A DNA stretch of 64,000 bases from Cannabis sativa (Eukaryota > Streptophyta > Magnoliopsida > Rosales > Cannabaceae). How positions within the stretch are numbered: the stretch's first letter is position 1; each line of letters starts with the position of its first letter. Shown here in pieces: positions 58,984-64,000 of the stretch. A model generated the notes under the pieces. It had not been told where the DNA came from and searched no databases. It was given only the letters and a program-made list of their open reading frames with translations. The translations under genes were made by a program, and so were the position numbers. Location of the stretch: the NCBI RefSeq assembly GCF_029168945.1, contig NC_083601.1, forward strand, positions 37,623,660 through 37,687,659. Reading direction: 5' to 3'.

Positions 58984-61623
58984 ATGGAGGCTTATAAAAG
59001 ATGGGTTAGGGAGAACAAGGAGTATGTGCAATCACTCGAGTCTCTGGCCAACGTGAGTCCCTCTAGATTCCTTTTTAATTTTATTTTAGGGGTCAATTTT
59101 TCGGTTCCTTTTATTTTATAAATACATTAACTGCCATTGATTTTGTTTTATTTAATTTTATATGGGTTTTCCATATGCAGTAAATTGAATTGAATTGGAG
59201 TGAGCTATTATTATTAGTTTCTTTTTATTCATTTAAGATTTGTATACAACTTTACATTATTTCAATTGTATCTGCTCCTTAATTATTATTTTGCTATGTG
59301 TTACAACCTCATCTTAGCTTTCTTCGTTTGTTTGTTGTTAACTTAATGATTAATAGTAAGAAACAATGTTGTTTGGACACTGAAAAGTTCTCTTTCAAGA
59401 AAATGTGAATATGTGTAGAGTGATCAGCAGAAATTGGCTATGGGTATAGATACCCATATTTTTTTTCCCATCATTATAATTTATAGCAAAACCAGATATT
59501 GTATCGAATATTCTTTCTATGATCTTTATTCCTTTTGCTATTTGTTGTGGACTTACTTTATAACCCTCTGCAACTCATTAAAGGACACATTGATTTTAGA
59601 AGCTGACTTTTACTGAGAATATTGTTTTCTTATCTTTTACAGGGTTTGACATGGCTTCTCCCTGAAAGATTTTCTACTTCAGAGATAGGACCGGAAGCAG
59701 GTTTTGTGAAACTTTGGTAACATTTGGCTACTTCTTGTGCTTAGAAATTAAGATTAACTAGGATTTCTAAGCATTGAGAAATTTCTTCCTGATAAAAGTA
59801 ACAGATAGTTGTTTGTAGAACTGGCTTTTTAGTAAACAAACTTTCAATGTTTTTTTAATTTCTAAACGAAGAATAGTTTTATGTTCAATTAAAGGGGAAA
59901 AGAAGTGTTATTTCGTTTATGCTTAATAGATAATTTGAGTAGACATTTATTTTTTCTAACTTTGTTTTTCTGACTGAAGAACCCACTATTAAGTGTTTTC
60001 TTAAATAGGCATTTTCAATTCTTTTTTGTGGATTCAAAATAATTTTTAGATATCATTTTGAACTTCGGTGATTTACTGCAGTAACTGCTATATTTGGCAT
60101 AATTACGGCAATCAACGAACACATAATTGAATCAGCTCCTCCCCCAAAGCATGTTGGACCTGCAGAGCCTAATTCTTTCCCATATCCATTGTGTATATCT
60201 GCTTTGAAAGAATTGGAAACATTGGTTGAGGTTGCAGCTGAAGATTATTTTGGTGAGAAGAAGAAATGGAATTTTATTGCTCTTATGGAGGCTACCAAGT
60301 AAGAAGAATCTATTATTTATTGTACGCCCAAAAATTGATACGCTTTAGCTACTTTTTTTTTTTTACGGTTTTTAACGGGTTATAATGCTACACAGGGTGA
60401 TAGTTAAGTTAGCTTTGTTTCGGAGTAGTGGATACAAGATGCTTATCCTTGGAGGAGAGACACCTAATGACGATAAGCACTTAAAACCTTCACCTCCTCC
60501 TCCTCATGAAATTGATGGTTTTGCAAAGCCAGTGGGGAACCAGAGACCTGGTTACTTGAGGAATAATCATGGACAAAACCCATGGAATCTAGAAGGAAGA
60601 GCACTATCTGCATTGAATAGATTTGGAGAAAATGCGAGGACTGTCTCCAACCCAGCATGGTTACACAGGGTGCAACGTCAACATGCAATAATTGAGCCCC
60701 CAAGTAACTACTTTAAATGAAACTCAGACAAATTTCTATTGTTGCTGCTGTAAAGTTATTTGTTGTTATAAAGTTCCTCTAATTTTTTTTTTCACCACAG
60801 GTCCAGTGGTTGAGAGGCCAACCCTTTCCACCGTATTAGCTGAAAAGGGTCTTCCCGGGGTGTTGTTTATTGCAGGGGAAGTGTTATTTATCACAAGACC
60901 ACTTATCTATGTTTTATTTATTCGGAAGTATGGAATTCGATCATGGATTCCTTGGTTTCTTTCATTCTCTGTTGACTTAATTGGTTCGGGAATTCTTTCT
61001 CAAGTCACGTCTCAGGTGGGTGGTAAAAAATGGAAGATTCATCTTTCAGCACCAGAACAACAAGAGGTAAGGGATCTTAAATGCTACTCTGTAGACATTG
61101 TAGGCCTGTTTGATTAACCATACATGATACATGAGTCTTAACTTGCTATTTTAGGAAGTCACTGTCCATTGTTAATTATTTCTTTATTGCTAGAGTAAAA
61201 GCTAAATTTGTTTCAATACTATGGTATGATGATACAGCTTAAGAGACGCAAGGTGTTGTGGGCATTTTACCTTGTGAGAGATCCATTTTTTACCAAGTAT
61301 ATCAGGTACAAATGAGTTCCAGACATCAATTCTTGTTTAATGTAAAGTCTTGAAATCATATAGTTCCCTGACACTAATTGTTCAATATATTAGGCAAAGA
61401 CTGGAAAGAACTGAGAAGGTTTTGGAACCAGTACCTGCTATTGGGTTTCTTACAGGTACGTGACCTTTATCTTCTTCTTTTCAATCTCCATTTGTATATC
61501 TCTTATAGTAGCACCAATTTTGCTTATATGTTCAAAAATTGATACTTCTTGGTATGTGCAGGGAAAATTGTTGAGCTTCTTATAGGAGCTCAGACTCGGT
61601 ATACATACACATCAGGCTCATAA
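58984..61623 (+). CDS. PEX16: Peroxisome biogenesis protein PEX16
   Basis: Integral membrane peroxin needed for peroxisomal membrane protein import and, in plants (SSE1), for oil and protein body formation. Exons: 58984-59052, 59643-59700, 60082-60298, 60396-60703, 60801-61066, 61238-61305, 61394-61455, 61562-61623 (TAA). They total 1110 nt, 369 residues, matching the plant family. Blocks: MEAYKRWVRENKEYVQSLES, NGLTWLLPERF, ALKELETLVEVAAEDYFG, KVIVKLALFRSSGYKMLILGG, GQNPWNLEGRALSALNRFG, GEVLFITRPLIYVLFIRKYG and SWIPWFLSFSVDLIGSG, the last two containing the hydrophobic segments. The tail AQTRYTYTSGS is also typical. The exon 2 donor (GCAG then GTTTTG) is weak but required for frame. Confidence 0.96.
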
Positions 61624-62160
61624 GATGAAAACCCGAGTGAGCTAACAGGTTTTGGTGGTAGAAGAAAGGAAAAATAGGTTCTTATAGTTGCCCCTCAACT
61701 TTGGGGAATAGTTTGTGTTCTCGACTCTGATATGCTTAATTATTTTCATATGGTTAAAGAAACAAAATGAAGATTTAGATGCCCTAGCTGTATTTGAATA
61801 AACAAAAAATTTAATAAAATTTTTGAAGCTTTGCTTAATTATTGTTTTGCACTACCAGGACTCACTTATTGGCACAGCATTCTGTTAGGCAAGTCATTGA
61901 AATTCTTTTGGGAGCAGATTGAAACTCACCTTACTGTATAGTTTAGTTTCAGAGTCCCAAAAAGATTCCCAGTTTGGAAAACTGGTTTAAGCTTTTAACT
62001 GACTGTGGGAAAAGTCTGATGTTATGTATTCATTCTTATTGCATTAAATACATTACATATATTGCTGAATTGAACATGTTGATTTATTCTTATTTTTTGA
62101 ATAGTACTTTGTAACTCCTCTTATCATGTTGAATTGAACATTTGATAGTTGATCCCAAAA
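61624..62160. other. 3' flank of PEX16
   Basis: 3' UTR and spacer. Candidate poly(A) signal AATAAA occurs near 61798 (within GAATAAACAAA). No other gene. Confidence 0.5.
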
Positions 62161-64000
62161 ATAAAGCAATATGTTTATTGAAGCCAAAAATATCATAGAT
62201 GAGAGATGACAACATTAACAAATGACTTTATTCACCAGAAACGTAATAGCAATAACAATAACAAGTCTCTCTTTAATAATAATAATAGTAAGTCTCTCTT
62301 TTTTGTTCTTGAAATGAATGAAATGAACTTCTCTTTAAGGCAAGGCATTGTTGCTATAATTTTAAACACTACGCAAGTATACGCAATCAAGTAGTAAATC
62401 TCACACAGGTGAGGTCGATCCCACAGGGAATTGGATTAAGTACCACTAAATTATACTTATGATTCTATTCTTGCAGAATCAAAAGCAATTATGATTTAAA
62501 AACATTAAAATATGAAAGAAATTCAGAAAACTTAATAACACAATTTAAAGTTGAGCAAGATGAGACAATAGGGAGGAGAATCCTGTTGTTGTTTACCCAA
62601 ATCGTTAATGATTAATTACTATCCTATTCTTGAAGTGAATGACAGATTATGAAACAACCTAGCTCCTTTCAGATCTTCTAGATTCTAAATTACATGTTAT
62701 CTAATTAATTCCTTAATTAAACTAACATGAAATCAGCATTAAGCAATAATCTACTCGTCACATAAGTCATGCAAATACTTTCGTTTCACATAGAACATTG
62801 ATTATCTTAATTTTAGCATTCTCAATTCTCACTTTTCAGATTTTGAATTGAGATCATAGAGCATGCACAAGGTGATCAATCTTAAACATGAAATTAAGAA
62901 CAAATTAAGATAATTTCACACACAAGAATTGAGGAATGGTAATTAAACATTAACTAGGCAAAACATTAAACAACAATCATCATCCTCCCTAAATGGGAAA
63001 TTTAGTTCGTAAATAAATCCATAACCATTCCTATAAAGAATATTCAACATAAATAAATTAAAGAGGAATAAAGAAAAGAACTCTTGGTGGATGAATTCTG
63101 ATCTTCACTTGAATCGTGGCTCTTTCCCGCCGCTCTCACCGTACTTGTGGTTTCGATCGCTCTCCCCGACTTTCAATCGCCAGCTTTCTATTTATAATTG
63201 AAATTTAGGGTTCGATGGACGAAAATGCCCCCGGTCCGTACGGATCTCGCCGCGGCCAAGCTTCCTCTCGCCGCGGCGAGAAATCGCCAAATTTGGGTGC
63301 TCTCTCGTATCTCGTAACTCGCCGCGCGAGCTCCTTCCACGCCGCGCGATCGATGCCTTTCGAATTCTCGGGATCTGCCCGCGCGCCAAGCCGTGTTTAG
63401 CCGCGCCGTATATGCACAAAAACTCAAAAATTGAGTTTTCCTCGGCTCAGCACGCCTTTTAACGAATTTCTGCACCCGAGACTTCTTTATTCCAAAGAAC
63501 TCCGAAAACATAGAAAACAAGCGTAATTCCGTCCCAACACAACAAAATGCACATAAATTGGATTCAAAACATAGGCTAAAAATAGCCTAACAAACTCCCC
63601 CAAATCGACTCTTTACTCGTCCCCGAGTAAACTAAGACTAAACTAAAAACTGACAATGATAGCTGAACTTTCCAACAATTTAATTGTTACCACCACCTGC
63701 ACAACTTCAATCCATCAATAACCAGAATTTCAACTTGCCAACTCTAAGAACTAAGTTGAATGTGCAATTTACAAGTAAGTAATTCATACAAACATAAAGC
63801 ATCGCAATTGCCATCAATATCACAACTGTTCTACACTTCCCAACATTCCACTAACACATGATCAATAAGTTTGGATGACATACCTCTCTCCACTAATGTT
63901 GACAAATTTTTCTTTGGAATCAATAGGTCTTTTTCGGTTATCACAACGTGGCTTAGGTACATGGGTAGGTGACAAGTCATTTAGGCTATACTATACCATA
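62161..64000. other. Probable non-coding retroelement-derived DNA
   Basis: It contains AGGTCGATCCCACAGGGAA near 62412 and AACTCCCCCAAATCGACTC near 63594, followed by ACTCGTCCCCGAGTAAAC. I recognise these as motifs common in non-coding parts of plant LTR (Gypsy-like) elements; this is memory, not proof. A GC-rich block at 63110-63420 (CGCCGCGGCGAG, GCCGCGCGAGC) contrasts sharply with its surroundings. No RT, integrase or LTR pair lies within the window, so the element, if real, continues to the right. Confidence 0.4.

Overview
The window is nuclear DNA of a flowering plant, almost certainly a eudicot. Host genes carry many short GT-AG introns in AT-rich DNA and sit among MULE, Copia, LINE and MITE-like insertions. 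The host proteins look like rosid, perhaps Rosales, versions, but the species cannot be fixed from sequence alone. There are no tRNA or rRNA genes, CRISPR arrays or bacterial-style operons that I could see.

Host genes, left to right: the 3' part of a UTR2-type nucleotide-sugar transporter (+, 248-2564); a CCC1/VIT1-family membrane-protein gene split by a transposon (+, 5032-15816); a SET DOMAIN GROUP 40 protein methyltransferase (-, 16266-21167, 16 exons); a PHT5/VPT-type SPX-MFS vacuolar phosphate transporter (+, 34659-37799, 11 exons); a GET3a-type ATPase for tail-anchored protein targeting (+, 44581-47881, 7 exons); URM1, the sulfur-carrier ubiquitin-like protein (-, 48873-50699, 4 exons); and PEX16, a peroxisome biogenesis factor (+, 58984-61623, 8 exons). 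I rebuilt the splicing by hand. Every complete gene gives one uninterrupted reading frame of the length expected for its family.

The most striking structure is an 8756-bp Mutator-like element (6406-15161) inserted in exon 2 of the VIT-like gene. It has matching 23-bp termini and an 8-bp (or 9-bp) target duplication. It carries a broken MuDR-type transposase on + and a DUF1985/Ulp1-type cysteine-protease gene on -, with subterminal tandem repeats at both ends. Removing the element and one duplication copy in silico leaves an in-frame gene of 270 codons, so the host gene is probably a recent insertion mutant. Other insertions are a complete Copia element with 5-bp target duplications between upstream DNA and the PHT5 coding region (27291-33659), a 5'-truncated LINE with 12-bp target duplications (23409-24880), a second LINE remnant (53540-55150), a foldback-type MULE (21410-22334), a GGATTGGAT-rich TIR element with 10-bp duplications (39948-41432), several smaller TIR elements, and a 471-bp direct duplication upstream of URM1 that encloses part of an LTR element.

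The host genes are unrelated housekeeping functions (Golgi/ER sugar transport, metal transport, protein methylation, vacuolar phosphate storage, membrane-protein insertion, tRNA thiolation, peroxisome assembly) and do not form a pathway. The right end (about 62161-64000) looks like non-coding retroelement DNA.
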